From: Macrobrachium rosenbergii
Taxonomy: Eukaryota > Arthropoda > Malacostraca > Decapoda > Palaemonidae
Direction of reading: 5' to 3'
Length of the DNA stretch: 64,000 bases
Assembly: GCF_040412425.1 (NCBI RefSeq)
Contig: NC_089788.1
Location: 67,472,220 to 67,536,219, forward strand
Shown here piece by piece: positions 48,401 to 60,325 of this stretch; the stretch's first letter is position 1, and each line of letters begins with the position of its first letter. The notes beneath the pieces were generated by a model that made no database searches, was not told where the DNA came from, and worked only from the letters and a program-made list of their open reading frames with translations. Both the position numbers and the translations under genes were made by a program.

Positions 48401-49490
48401 TCATGACATTTTTGATATCACAGTACTACCAGTACCCATAGAAACATGGTGTCTGCAATTTGAATCTTACTATAGAGATTATACACAGCTTTACTCCTCC
48501 ACAGACAATTCCTATCCAGCGAGCACAGATGAAGATTAATGTCACAATCCCATCCAAGGAAGCCAAAAAACTAAAGGAGAAGATAACACCTCTAATGAAA
48601 GTAGAGAGTGAAAGTTTTGATCCAGACTTGAACATGGTGAGTATGTAGAGTATTTTTATGGTGCTTTATTCTCAGAATGGTATAAGTAAGCCTCAAGAGC
48701 CAACATAGTTTTCATTGGGCCAGGTAGGTAGAGGAAAATTTGTGGATAAGGCTAAATTCTGTTGAGAATTAAGCATCCTTAATATGATAGAATCTCTTTT
48801 CGCAGGAATATCCAGTCCCTTAAATCTGTCTCTTTACACAATAGGTATAATTCTTGATATTGGCAGAGGTTTGTGGTGAAGGAAAGTGTTGTGTTTATAA
48901 GTCGTTTGACCAGACTGCTATATATTTGTCTATAGTAAGATTTAAAGTATGTAATATGAAGCTAATTACCTCACTAGCTATTCTCTTACTTAGCTTTAAT
49001 TTCTTGAACTTTACCTTGTTCCATTTTTTTATCTCATTCATAAACAATCCTTATGTCCAGCTTTATGAGTCTAGCAGTGTGATTTAGTAGTAGTACTGTA
49101 CAGTTATTTTTAAACTGCATTATATATACTGTGATAATAATAATAATCTTGATTTCTTGGATATAAATTGTATAGATTACAGTAGTGAATTTTGTTAGTA
49201 GTTTTTTATTCCTTTACAATTCATGTTGGCAGCCTGGTCCAAGGGATGAGTATCATATATACATTAATGAAATCCTTGGGACTCAAGAATATATTCTTCA
49301 GCAAAACTAATTCATCCATGTTGGGTTGTTTTTCATGACTGAACTTTTCCTACTTTAGGTTGGACTCATAGATCCTGGACACTACCGGACAATTGAAGAA
49401 CTCATCATAGGACCTACGAAAGGCCGTGCAAAGGTTGAAGTAATGAGCCTCAAAGAAATATCCGATACTGGGAGTGATTCTTTAATATAA
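39450..49490 (+). CDS. SBDS: ribosome maturation protein SBDS
   Basis: Six coding exons join in phase: 39450-39595, 41877-41994, 44398-44500, 45406-45545, 48505-48636 and 49359-49490, giving 256 residues (human 250). SBDS works with the GTPase EFL1 to release eIF6 from pre-60S subunits in the cytoplasm, making them competent to join 40S. The N-terminal FYSH domain (about 1-98) includes [40 protein letters not shown] and [13 protein letters not shown]. The helical middle domain includes [33 protein letters not shown] and [12 protein letters not shown]. The C-terminal ferredoxin-like domain includes [14 protein letters not shown] and [14 protein letters not shown]. The start ATG has a good context (GCCAAAATGAG). 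The N-terminus is a few residues longer than in human ([10 protein letters not shown] before TPTN). All introns are GT-AG; intron 1 (2.3 kb), intron 2 (2.4 kb) and intron 4 (3.0 kb) are the largest. Confidence 0.98.
42247..42450 (+). other. unidentified 67-codon open frame in SBDS intron 2
   Basis: The frame reads through [20 protein letters not shown] and [13 protein letters not shown] to a TAG. Base composition is less AT-rich than the rest of the intron and codon use looks coding-like. I recognise no family. It may be a fragment of a mobile element; it is not part of SBDS. Confidence 0.25.
45927..45990. repeat. short hairpin element, SBDS intron 4
   Basis: GAAAGTATGTGCATGTTGGT at 45931 and its inverted partner ending GCCCATACTTTC at 45986 form 23-bp arms with one mismatch around a 10-bp loop. 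Pairing extends to GATT/AGTC outside. A third, direct copy of the arm (AGTATATGCATGTTGGTGTG) lies at about 46004-46023. Confidence 0.85.
46238..46283. repeat. 24-bp direct duplication, SBDS intron 4
   Basis: GACATTGAACCGGGGTCA occurs at 46238 and 46262 in tandem at a 24-bp offset. Confidence 0.95.
46975..47070. repeat. 48-bp tandem duplication, SBDS intron 4
   Basis: Two adjacent copies start with GTTTAGTGAGAGGAGTC at 46975 and 47023. They differ at a single position (CAACAAAAGG versus CGACAAAAGG), so the duplication is recent. Confidence 0.95.
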
Positions 49491-52400
49491 TATGAATGGT
49501 TGGTATTTTTATAATGATGAAATTAAAAAAATTTATTGCCATTTGATACTGCACCTCCTCATGCTAACTTTTAATCTGCATATCACATGAGGAGCTGTAA
49601 AGCAGGAAACACCTCATAGGAGGTAAGATTTTACAGATAAATGTTGTTACTATGCAATGGGCAATGGTCTATTTAACAATATTTGCCCTTGGCCTATCCT
49701 ATCTCACACAGATGATAAAAAGTGATGGGAATTTCTTCAGTATTGTAAACTGCTGTGCTTTTGGTGTATAAGAATTATTTGATCATAAATGTTATTTAAT
49801 TGAGGGTGGTTATTTTACAAACTGTAAATCTGAATTAGAATCATTGACTAAATTGGCATATTATTTCTACTGTCATAGTGTAATCGCAAAATAACCACTG
49901 GAAAAAGTTTTGCTATTACACAGAAATGGAAATATAACCCTTACTTTTTTTCATCTTGAAATAATTTAATGCTTACATATTGTTTTTAAGCCTACAAACC
50001 TGTGATAATCAATAGCAATACCCAACAGTGTTGCATAGAAATGAGATTGTGTAAAGGTCCTCAACTCTGAAAAAAGGTATGATTTTACACCCATTCTACC
50101 AGCACTGGAGAAAGGCTTTATGTTGCTGTTTCCTTTATAGTTAACCACTAGTAGATAATTTTATGAACAATAATTAGCTATGCTGTCTACCCGATGTCTA
50201 CTGGTATTGCTTTTTGTTGCATGCTTTTAAATGAAGAAGCATTTATCTTCAATTTTCCAGTCACTGAGGGACATAAATAAACTTCTCTGGTAAATCATTT
50301 TAAATTCTTAAAAGTCCTCAGTGAATTTTGTGCATTTTGGATTACAAAGCTCAAATAACTAGTATTTTTTTAGATCAGTTATTTTGCACAACTTCAAAGA
50401 CATTTTTTTTATTAAATACAGTTATATCTTCAGTGAAGGAGAATTCTACAGAGAGCAAGATTAAAGCAGCACGGGCATTTTTCAAAATACACCAGTACCT
50501 CACATTAACAGACTCCCAAATAATTTATTTTGCTATACAGTGTAACCAAAACTGCAACTGGAGAGAACTTAGACATATAGGATGAGTCAGAGAGTTTTGT
50601 GGTTAAAAATATTTCTCAAATGTTTCTTGGTTATAGTGAAGTTTAAAAATGTCAGGAATGAGGTTAATATTGTGATAAATTCGCTAGTGGATAGACCAAA
50701 GGGAACAAATTAGAAGTCATATTTCATCCCTATAGTGATCAGTTACTGAATAGGTTTCCAATGTATATAGAAATATGCCTTAACAATTTTCCATGTTGAT
50801 GTTAACTACCAATCATAATTCATCACTAGTGAATTAGCCTACTAACAGACATTTGTTAATTAGACATCCCATACCGTATTAGTGTTTGTTAAAGTTGCAT
50901 TACTGATGTATCAGTTAAGGAATGTTTAGACCATTTCACTGGTATCTGTAAAGTGATAATGCTATTAAGATGGTTAGGAATACCTCATACTACAATGGAC
51001 AGTTGGAATTATGTAATCCAGTATTTTGATTATTTCGTCTTTTGTTTTTATATAAAATCCCTGATTTGTTATCCCTGGCTTATTAAATATCACAGTGGTG
51101 CAGAAATTAACTGGCTCGCTCCAGTATTTCAGTTTTTTATCAAGATTTTTTTTTTTTCCTACAGTATTGATTGAAAAGTAAACAAGGCTAACTTAGTTTG
51201 GTAATTATGAGTAATTATTGTGTTCCAAAAGATATTTATGCATGAAAGAATACAACTGGAGGAACTAAATTATTCAATGTCCAATTTAAGTGACAAAAAT
51301 TAGGGACACAGACTTGGGAGTACAGTGACACTGGCAATACAAGGACTTGGAAGTACACTGATATATATCAATTTAATTTTCAGTCATTCAACAGGTAAAA
51401 ATATTAAAATCAACTTTTCTTTTGCATTATGGTTCTTAACCCTTACAGGCCTGGCTGAATGTAGGCCTACATTAAACAATACCTCACGCACAGGCAAACT
51501 TTAAGGGCGGCCAATTAAAAGCAAAAAAAAAAAAAAAACCATCACAGGAAAGAGGATGATATGCCAATGCACATGGTATAAGAAAAAAACTAAAAAATTT
51601 TCTGTATCTTCCATTCGAAGTGACAAGTGAATACTCCCAACCCTGTGCAGGGCCTCTTTTTCCATGACACTCGTAAAAATACACTAATTTTAGCAGGTTA
51701 TATATGTCCTTTTGTACTTAACATACTATCATAAAAGATAACTAATACCAACAGCTATCCCTGAGGATATTTATGGGGAAATATACACGTGGGATGGTCA
51801 CATAGTACATTCCCCCATGAAATCTCAAGTCACACTAATACAGTATATCCTGGTTTGTGGTGTGAGTGTTGCCACACAGTCATTCATGGCCCATTCAAGT
51901 GATAGGAACATTTTTGCTCAAAATTCATTCCAATATTATGGTGCAACATGACATTAATCACACGAACTGAACTCAGGAGTTTCATATGCAATCACTGGGG
52001 ATCAGAAGAGCCCTGCAGTCCCTTAAGGATTAAAACTGCCACTCCTATTTAATGTTCATGGCTCATATTATAAACCTCAACGAAGACAACTTGGCAGTAT
52101 GCCAAAAAGCACCGGTAACTTTATGACAGTTAAAAGGTTAAAATTGTGACATCATTCCAATAATTCAATTCCAATAACAATTGTCAGTGCTATAACATGA
52201 TTGGAACCTAGTTACAAGTACTGTGACCCCAGTAGGTAGAGTTACTGATTATTGTGTGCCTTGCATAGCACCCTGCAGCCAGTATTAAAGGTTTATTGCA
52301 GTGTCTCTTCAGCCCAACCCACATTTCTTTGCCCCTTTACTCTTTAGTATTTCCCTTTGGTCTCCCTCCACCAAACTCTCTAGCTTTGTGTTGATCCAAT

Positions 52401-54726
52401 TTTCAACCCTCTTTTGAGAACAACTTTGGGCTTGCTTTATAAATCTAAATACAATTCAGGGGTGTGCTTAAACTATTTAATGACATTAATGACAACAAAT
52501 ACCATGACAACCTAACACCTTGGTAAAGCCGCAAGCCACAGATCTAAGTTACTCCCTCTCTCTTCCTTGCACCTTCACATTTTTCTTTCCATTAAAGTGT
52601 TTGGGGTTATTTCACTTTTGTATTCAAATTTTAGTTTTCCGTTGAGTAATATTTTCTAAAAATGGAGGACAAAAGTTATCATGAAGGCATGATTAAAACC
52701 GTCTTATAGCAATTTTTATCAAATGAAATCGGAAAGTAAAAGTATTTAACATTATATTTTCTATGTGGTTAAAATGAAAGAATCATATTAATGTTCCTGT
52801 ATAAGAAGATTTAAAATTTTAACATATAATATGATTATTTGCTATTAATGTTAGGAGTGACATATGGCAAGACAGAGGAAGATTTTTCGGTACTTTATGG
52901 TTTTTTTGGAATTTGAAGATGAAACTTTACATTTTGGCAGCTGAATGTGTGATTCACAATTAATTTGAGCTTTTGATATTGCTGTACTGTGTCTTAGAGT
53001 CCCATTTTGTGTTTCCATATGTCATCAACTGACCATTAATATATGCTAAAAAGAAATTTGTCAAGAAGCCAAAACTGTGCTTGTTACTTTTGGATAATAA
53101 TAAAGATTATATATTGTAGATTTCTTGTGTTTAAGTTACCCACTGTTGAGATTTTTTTCACGTTTTACCTTATAACAAGTTTGTTGTTGATGATACAATA
53201 AAACTGACAGTACTCTTGTGTACACAAATGAACAAAAAATTTCCCCATCCCTTGCAATTATTACTCTCCCCTTTTAAATAGCACACGTATCAGTAATTAT
53301 CATTTATTTCAAATGAACCGGTGTCAAGCACAAGCCATATGCAAAATATCACTAGAATCACCTAATGCTCAATATGCTGCTTTTAAAGAAAATATACTGA
53401 ACTTATTGCAGTACTAATTTTCAAATTAGCATGTCATACTTCACCCAAGGTTATGTTACACTCAAGCTATGTGCTATATTTAATTGTGATCCACCTCTTA
53501 TCAAATGCTATGTTATGTATAGATCAAACTACAGTACTATCATATAAGTTGTTAATTAAACAAAAGGATGACAGATATACTGATTGAGGCATTTGTTAAA
53601 TTCCCTCCAACCCATTTGCAAGGAGATGAATTATATTTTGGTTCCAAAAATGAATTTCCCCAAGAAAGCTACTGCAAATATGAACTGCACAGAAATGAGG
53701 CATCATGCAAGAATCCAATTAGGTACTAAAATAATGAAGGAAATTAAAGCGCTTATTGCAAAAATCAATTCATGGCATGTCACAACAACTGTTCAGGAAA
53801 CGATGAACCTTTAGATTACCATTATCTTGAAGACATTACGCTGTACCATAAATGATAAAGCACTTCACAGTACATGTAATCTTCAAAGGAAGAGCTTACA
53901 GTATCTCAAAAAAGGAACATAATGGAGGCAGCAACACAATGCATAATTTATTTCTATCCATTTCACCCTTCAGGAATGATATTTCAAGCCTAAAATGTTA
54001 TAAGTATAGTTCATACAACACAAAAAACTAAGTTACATCAAAGGTAGGCCACAACTTTGTTCCTGGATTACTTAAATCATATTATGACTTAACTTTGTTT
54101 TATTCCTTTTGTTTTTATTTAGTTTTCCTCTCCTTTTAGGCTTGAAACTGTCATTTAGTTAATGATGAAACACTTCCAGAAATAATTTGATGTGCTGGGT
54201 CAAAATTTATCCTCTCACTCATTACTGAAATGAAATTGCCATCTCATGTGCCAATATTATTCCAGGCCAAATGGTTAAGATTTTCTTTTGAAATTCTCAA
54301 CAAATCAGAATGCTTATGCTGAAAAAAAAGAAGGAAAATAAAGAGAATTTGATGAATAAACTGAATATGCTCTATATGAATACTGTACATAGAGCTACTC
54401 AATACAAATGAGATGCCAGTAAATGAATTTTGTATAGTAATGCTTAAATATGCAAAGCAGTCCAAGGTTTGACATGTTGGTTTTGCTGTCACCATTCAAC
54501 TTGAGATAACTGCTTGTGGAATCTGAGATGATCCAGCTATGACAAATGGTGGCATAAATGCTCCAATCAATTAAGAAAACCATATTGGAAGGATAGGGCA
54601 TTAGATGGCCTAACCTTAAAAAAAAAAAAAACCTATATATGGAAAAAATTCTAAAATATCAAACATGTATTTACATAAACACAACATCAGGCTTTAGGAA
54701 TACAAAATGGATGTACGCCTTAAATA
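49491..54726. other. SBDS 3' flank and intergenic DNA, no gene recognised
   Basis: The first part is presumably the SBDS 3' UTR; an AATAAA lies at 50276-50281. Beyond it no conserved peptide, repeat array or RNA gene is seen. Short open frames (for example 53584-53814) have no recognisable domain. T- and A-runs occur near 51150 and 51525. Confidence 0.4.
50276..50281 (+). promoter_or_regulatory. possible SBDS polyadenylation signal
   Basis: First canonical AATAAA downstream of the SBDS stop, 786 bp away. A variant ATTAAA at 49522-49527 is nearer (32 bp after the stop) but in a low-complexity A-run. Confidence 0.35.
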
Positions 54727-55022
54727 TTACTGAACTGAACTGAATATAGAATTTAGGCCAAAGGCCAAGCACTGGGACCAATGACGTCATTCAGTGTTGA
54801 AACAGAAGTTGACAGTAAAAGGTCTGAAAGGTGTAACAAGAGGAAAACCTCACAGCTGCAATATAAATCATTGGAAGAGGGTGAAAAGTAAGATGGAAGA
54901 AAGACACTATGAAAAGAGGTACAGTAAAAGGAACAAAAGGGGTTGCAGCTAGGGGCCAAAGAACCTTAAGTAAAGCCTACACGCATGAGGTGCACTGACG
55001 GACTATCCCCATACGGGGCCTT
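54727..55022 (-). repeat. SINE-like interspersed repeat, copy C (near full length)
   Basis: Read on the minus strand it begins GGCCCCGTATGGGGATAG, continues GTGCACCTCATGCGTGTAGG, TTACTTAAGGTTCTTTGG, CCCCTAGCTGCAACCCC, TCTTTCTTCCATCTTACTTT, GAGGTTTTCCTCTTGTTACA and CACTGAATGACGTCATTGGT, and ends CTTGGCCTTTGGCC plus a TTCAG pentamer tail. Order and spacing match copies A and B. I see no convincing RNA polymerase III box A/box B pair, so its class (SINE or other non-autonomous repeat) is open. Confidence 0.85.
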
Positions 55023-55308
55023 AAATGTTACTGTTATCAATTAAAAAGTATTATTTAATGTACCACTGAGTCACATTCTAGACTTACACTGCTCAAATGA
55101 GAATTGAAAATGGAACAATATAAACTGGAGGAGTTAGTTAGTTAAATGAGAAGAGAGTAATGGGAACGGATGGAAACCAAAAGGCACAAAACAATGAACC
55201 TATGTCCAAAGAGACACTATAATGAACTTTGAGAACCATCTACATTGTGCTGTAAGTGGTAAGGGGACATCACAAAAAAGTTGAAGTAGTGTGGAATGTG
55301 ATTACCCT

Positions 55309-56988
55309 GAGGTGTCACTAAATGGGATCTACCCGGAGCTAAGTATTGCATGGTAACTATATACTCTCCTCATGAGTCAAATTCCTAAACGGAATCTACC
55401 CACAACTAAGTATTGCATGGTAACTATATACTTTCTTCATGAGTCAAATTTCTAAATGAAATCTACCCACAGCTAAGGAATGCATGGTAACTATATACTT
55501 TCCTCATGAGTCAAATTTCTAAATGGAATCTACCCACAGTTAAGGACTGCATGGTAACTACTGTATATACTTTCCTCATGAGTCAAATTTCTAAATGGAA
55601 TCTACCCACACCTAAGTATTGCATGGTAACTATTTACTTCCCTCATGAGTCAAATTTCTAAACGGAATCTACCCATGCCTAAGTATTGCATGGTAACTAA
55701 ACGGAATCTATTTACTTTCCTCATGAGTCAAATTTCTAAACGGAATCTACCCACACCTCAGTATTGCATGGTAACTATTTACTTTCATCATGAGTCAAAT
55801 TTCTAAACAATCTACCAGCAGCTAAGTACTGCATGGTAACTATTTATTTTCCTCATGAGTCAAACTTCTAAACGGAATCTACCCGCAGCAAAGTATTGCA
55901 TGGTAACTATTTACTTTCCTCATGGGTCAAATTTCTAAACGGAATCTACCCGCAGCTAAGTATTTCATGGTAACTATTTACTTTCCTCATGAGTCAAATT
56001 TTGGTATTTCATGGTAACTATTTACTTTCCTCATGAGTCAAATTTCTAATCGGAATCTACCCGCAGCTAAGTATTGCATGGTAATTATTTACTTTCCTCA
56101 TGAGTCAAATTTCTAAATGGAATCTACCCGCAGATAAGTATTGCATGGTAACTATTTACTTTCCTCACAAGTCAAATTACCCCAGCTAAGAATTGCATGG
56201 TAACAATATACTTTCCTCACGAGTCAAATTTCTAAACGGATTCTACCCGCAGCTAAGTATTACATGGTAACTATATACTTTCCTCACGAGTCAAATTTCT
56301 AAACAGAACCTACCCTCAGCAAAGTATTGCATGGTAACTATATACTTTCCTCATGAGTCAAATTTCTAAACGGAACCTTTGTTACCAGTTGGTTGAGCTA
56401 AGAATTGCATGGTAACAATATACTTTCCTCATTTCTGGTGAGTCAAATTTCTAAACAGAATCTACCCTCAGCAGAGTATTGCATGGTAACTATATACTTT
56501 CCTCATGAGTCAAATTTCTAAACGGAATCTACCCGCAGCTAAGAATTGCATGGTAACAATATACTTTCCTCATGAGTCAAATTTCTAAACAGAATATACC
56601 CGCAGCTAAGTATTGCATGGTAACTATATACTTCCCTCATGAGTCAAATTTCTAAATGGAATCTACCTGCAGCTAAGAATTGCATGGTAACAATATACTT
56701 TCCTCACGAGTCAAATTTCTAAACAGAACCTACCTGCAGCTAAGTATTGCATGGTAGCTATTTACTTTCCTCAGGAGTCAAATTTCTAAACGGAATCTAC
56801 CCGCAGCTAAGTATTGCATGGTAACTATTTACTTTCCTCATGTGTCAAATTTCTGAACGGAATCTACCCGCAGCTAATAATTGCATAGTAACAATAGACT
56901 TTCCTCATGGGTCAAATTTCTAAACGGAATCTACCCGCAGCTAAGTATTGCATGGTAACTATATACTTTCCTCATGAGTTAAATTTCT
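55309..56988. repeat. 67-bp satellite/minisatellite, about 25 units
   Basis: The unit is 67 bp, shown for example by GAGTCAAATT at 55374 and 55441. Its blocks are GAGTCAAATTTCTAAACGGA, ATCTACCCGCAGCTAAG, TATTGCATGGTAACTAT and TTACTTTCCTCAT. Twenty-five units run head to tail with 5-15% differences. Some units are shortened (near 55990-56030 and 56170) or carry small insertions (near 55700 and 56380-56440). Sixteen of the unit junctions contain an exact TGAGTCA. Confidence 0.97.
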
Positions 56989-57599
56989 GTTATGTATGTT
57001 AAGTTTCCTATCAATCCTCTGATATATTTTTTTCATCCTGGTACCACAAAATAACAGGTGCCTTCAATATTTAACTGAAACTTGCAGCAGACCTGAAGAG
57101 GTATACTCAAAATCACCCATAAATCTAAAGCATTTCCCACCTTCTCTCTCATTTTGTCCTTGACACTTTTTCTCTCTAACTTTGTCCTTGACTACATTAT
57201 GTACTCTCTTGCATACCTGTACATGATCTCTTCTGTCCTGCAACTGCACTTCAAACAATATATCCTTTTTATTTGTTAAATCTTATTTCACCACCAAACT
57301 GCATTTTCATTTTTCATTCTTCTTAGGTGCTTACACCTGCTAGTACTTCCTGGGGAACCACTAACCCTATCCGGCACTAGGACAGAATGCCTAAAGTCAA
57401 AATGCCTACGGGAAAAATTCCTAATAGACAAAATGCCTAACAAGCAAAAGACTAACTTTTCAGGTAAAGTGCTAATGACCAATATACTTAATGGGTAAAA
57501 TACCTATAAGCATAATACCTACGGATAGTACTTTATTTGTTTCAGAAGTGTATTCTTTGTCATTTAAATAAACTTTTCTCATAAGCCCTTTATTTAGAA
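56989..57599. other. flank between the satellite and the MULE relic
   Basis: The stretch 57380-57530 is built from imperfect repeats of AATGCCTAA/ATACCTA words at about 15-18-bp spacing (AGAATGCCTAAAG, AAATGCCTACGG, AAATGCCTAACAAG, AAATACCTATAAG). This is a short degenerate minisatellite immediately upstream of the transposase relic and might be its subterminal repeat region. Confidence 0.5.
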
Positions 57600-58735
57600 A
57601 TGGAGTTCTTTACTGGTCATAAAAGTGGCAAGAAACTTTTACATAAAGGCTTCGCATATGTTGTAAACAGAAAAAAGGAAGATGCATATATTAGAGATGT
57701 GAAAAACAGGATTGTTCCAGTGCCAGTATTTTTACATGTGACAATGAGATTCAGAAACTCTCGAATAGCCTGATGAAGCTCGTATCACTGCTCTGAAAGT
57801 TACTGTAAGCATAAAAGAACTCCGTCATTAATCACTGCACAATACATTTACCATTAAACTTATGCGATTCTTTGCCTCATAAAGGCAAGCTAGCACGTAG
57901 TGTAAGACGTCAAGAGCGCGTGCAAATGCAAATGAAGATTTAACTGTGACAACAAGAGGTGATGATTTTCTATTAAACGAATCAGAAACTGTGCGTATTT
58001 ACTCAACTACAAAGAATTTGGCAAGTTTAAGAAGTAAAAAAAAGGTGGTTAAATGATGGGACATTTAACTGTGCGCCAATTGGAAAACAGTTGTACACAA
58101 TTCATGCTGTTGTTGACGCAAGTAAAACGTTACCACTAGTCTATTGTATTACATCTAAGAAACATGATAAAACCTACGAGGAAAATTTTTTGAGTTCCTC
58201 AATGAACGAAACCTCTATCCAGAGTCAGTTACAGTAGATTTTGAGCAAGCGGCACTAATATGCTTAAGAAAATGTTTCCCGAATACATCTGTCCATGGTT
58301 GCTTCTTTCACTTCTGCCAGTGTCTTTGGCGAAAAATTCAAAACCTTGGTTTACAAGGCTGGTAAACAGATCCGGAAAAGTCTCTCAACATAAAAAAAAA
58401 AATAGAAACATTATCCTTTGTTCCACCACAAGATGTTACTGATCTATTTACAGATTTAATGCAATCACTCGACCAAGAAACAGCTGAAGTTTTAATTGCC
58501 TTCTTAGAATACTCCGAAATAATCTGGCTTGGCATCATTCAGCGAGGTCGGCGGAGACGGCCGGCATTCGATATTGAAATGTGGGATGCTTACAACAAAA
58601 TCGAGCGAGACCTATACTAAGGGTCAATAATTCTCTTGAAGGGTGGCATCATGCCTTCAATAAAACTAGCACAAAGAGGAGCAATAATAGAAGGACTGCA
58701 GAACTTTTTGAGAGGGAGTAGAATAAATCAAAGAA
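57600..58735 (+). mobile_element. FLYWCH zinc-finger / MULE-type transposase relic
   Basis: The frame opens at 57600 with MEFFTGHKSGKKLLHKGFAY, the start of a FLYWCH-like finger. TRGDDFLLNESE follows (about 57952). From 58057 one frame reads NDGTFNCAPIGKQLYTIHAV, VDASKTLPLVYCITSKKHDK and TYEENF, then VTVDFEQAAL (58228) and, after a frame change, CFFHFCQCLWRKIQ, FVPPQDVTDLF and RRGRRRRPAFDIEMWDAYNK (to about 58600). These are the D-G-T-F, D-F-E-x-A and C-F-x-F-x-Q blocks of MULE transposases, which cut and paste DNA. About five frameshifts or stops and a possible 200-bp foreign stretch (57690-57940) inactivate it. Terminal inverted repeats were not found. Confidence 0.8.
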
Positions 58736-58816
58736 TAAGAAATGGAGAATGTCCCTGGTTCATCAATAAAAAAATGGTTGCAAAAAATGGGATGAAGTTC
58801 ATAGGTTTGTATATCG

Positions 58817-58819
<3 letters not shown>

Positions 58820-58907
<88 letters not shown>
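58820..58907. repeat. (TA)n microsatellite, interrupted
   Basis: Two TA runs are separated by TTATATTTTA near 58860. The Tyr-Ile open frame through it is an artefact. Confidence 0.98.
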
Positions 58908-58910
<3 letters not shown>

Positions 58911-59465
58911 TTATACAACATGTATATATATAGAATCTACTGGTCAATTTTTACCAGACACATACGTAATTAATAATAGCCACAACACTCCCCTCCTAAC
59001 TTCTCAATTCTTCGCGCTTTTTTGGATACGCTTGTCACTACAAAGCCTTAGGATCAAAGTGCAAGAAATTCCAGAATACGATCCCTTGATCAGTATGCCC
59101 ACTAACCGAGCGAATTTTCCCACAAGAAATAATGGGAATTTGATTAATCGTTCCAACATCCAAAAATACAACAAATAAAAGCATTTTAACTCGAATCCAA
59201 CAAGCCTAGCATGCAGAAATTATACAAAGACAACAATACCACTCCGACAAAGCTGTGACAAATATCACTGGACAGGTTTTAAGTGAGAAAGAAACACAGG
59301 TAATCTAAAGCAGAAAAAAGAAAGAGAATGAAAAGAGAAATGCCCCCAGAAGCACAGTTGCCTGCCAATTCTATGGAAGGGAACTCCCCTTCTAAACACT
59401 TGCATCTCTCCTCTTTTTCACCTTTCTCACAACCTACCACATCTCCGTAGGAGGGCAGCGCCGTC

Positions 59466-59752
59466 AGTGCACCTCACGGGGTGCAGTGCAGGCATTACTT
59501 AAGGTTCTTTGCAACGTCCCTTCGGCCCCTAGCTGCAACCTCTTTCATTCCTGTTACTGTGCCTCCGTTCATATTATCTTTCTTCCATCTTGCTATCCAC
59601 CCTCTCCTAACAATTTCATAGTGCAACTGCTTTGAGGTTTTCCTCCTGTTACACTTTTCAGACCTACCTATTCTCAATTTCCTTCCCAGTGTTGAATGAC
59701 CCCTTAGATCCAGTGCTTGGCCTTTGGCCTAAACTCTGTATTCCATTCCCCA
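59466..59752 (+). repeat. SINE-like interspersed repeat, copy B
   Basis: It begins near GTGCACCTCACGGGGTGCAG and continues TTACTTAAGGTTCTTTGCAA, CCCTTCGGCCCCTAGCTGCA, TCTTTCTTCCATCTTGCTAT, GAGGTTTTCCTCCTGTTACA, GTTGAATGACCCCTTAGATC and CTTGGCCTTTGGCC. Its 3' tail is a short TTCCA/TTCCC run. Compared with copy C it contains GCAACGTCCCTTC, which C lacks. Confidence 0.85.
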
Positions 59753-59948
59753 ACCTACCACATACGCCATCAACTCTCCAAACTACAGGTAAAGTGAGAA
59801 CAAACTGCCATTTATTTCAGGTATTTACTTTATATGCTTTCTTTGTATAATTTCTGCATGCTACTTGTTAAATTCGATTTAAAATGTTTTTATTTGTATT
59901 TTTGGAGGTCTGGAACGATTATTTCTTGTGAAACAAAGGAAAGGGAAA

Positions 59949-59994
59949 AGATAAGGCCTTTAACTGAGGTATGACTATATATATATATATCTTA

Positions 59995-60061
<67 letters not shown>

Positions 60062-60089
60062 TCATACCTGAGTTAAAAACCCCTTATCC
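59949..60089. repeat. (TA)n array enclosed by a 29-bp inverted repeat
   Basis: AGATAAGGCCTTTAACTGAG continues GTATGACTA before the TA run (to 59977). TAGTCATACCTGAGTTAAAA and ACCCCTTATCC follow it (60059-60089). These arms are inverted partners with a few mismatches. The TA run (about 40 units) thus sits at the centre of a palindrome, suggesting a small fold-back element whose centre has expanded. Confidence 0.85.
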
Positions 60090-60097
60090 TAGCAATA

Positions 60098-60098
<1 letters not shown>

Positions 60099-60128
<30 letters not shown>

Positions 60129-60154
60129 TGTATGTATGTATGTATGTATGTATG

Positions 60155-60233
<79 letters not shown>

Positions 60234-60264
60234 TGTATACATACATACACACCTACATATTTAC

Positions 60265-60322
<58 letters not shown>
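60099..60322. repeat. compound (TATG)n-(TA)n-(GA)n microsatellite
   Basis: About 15 TATG units (60099-60159) lead to about 36 TA units (60160-60231). A 35-bp linker follows, then about 27 GA units (60268-60322). Confidence 0.98.

Positions 60323-60325
<3 letters not shown>

Noticed and set aside
55309..56988. CRISPR-like appearance of the 67-bp array (and of the 27-bp array)
   Set aside because: The whole unit is repeated with no unique spacers, and the DNA is eukaryotic.
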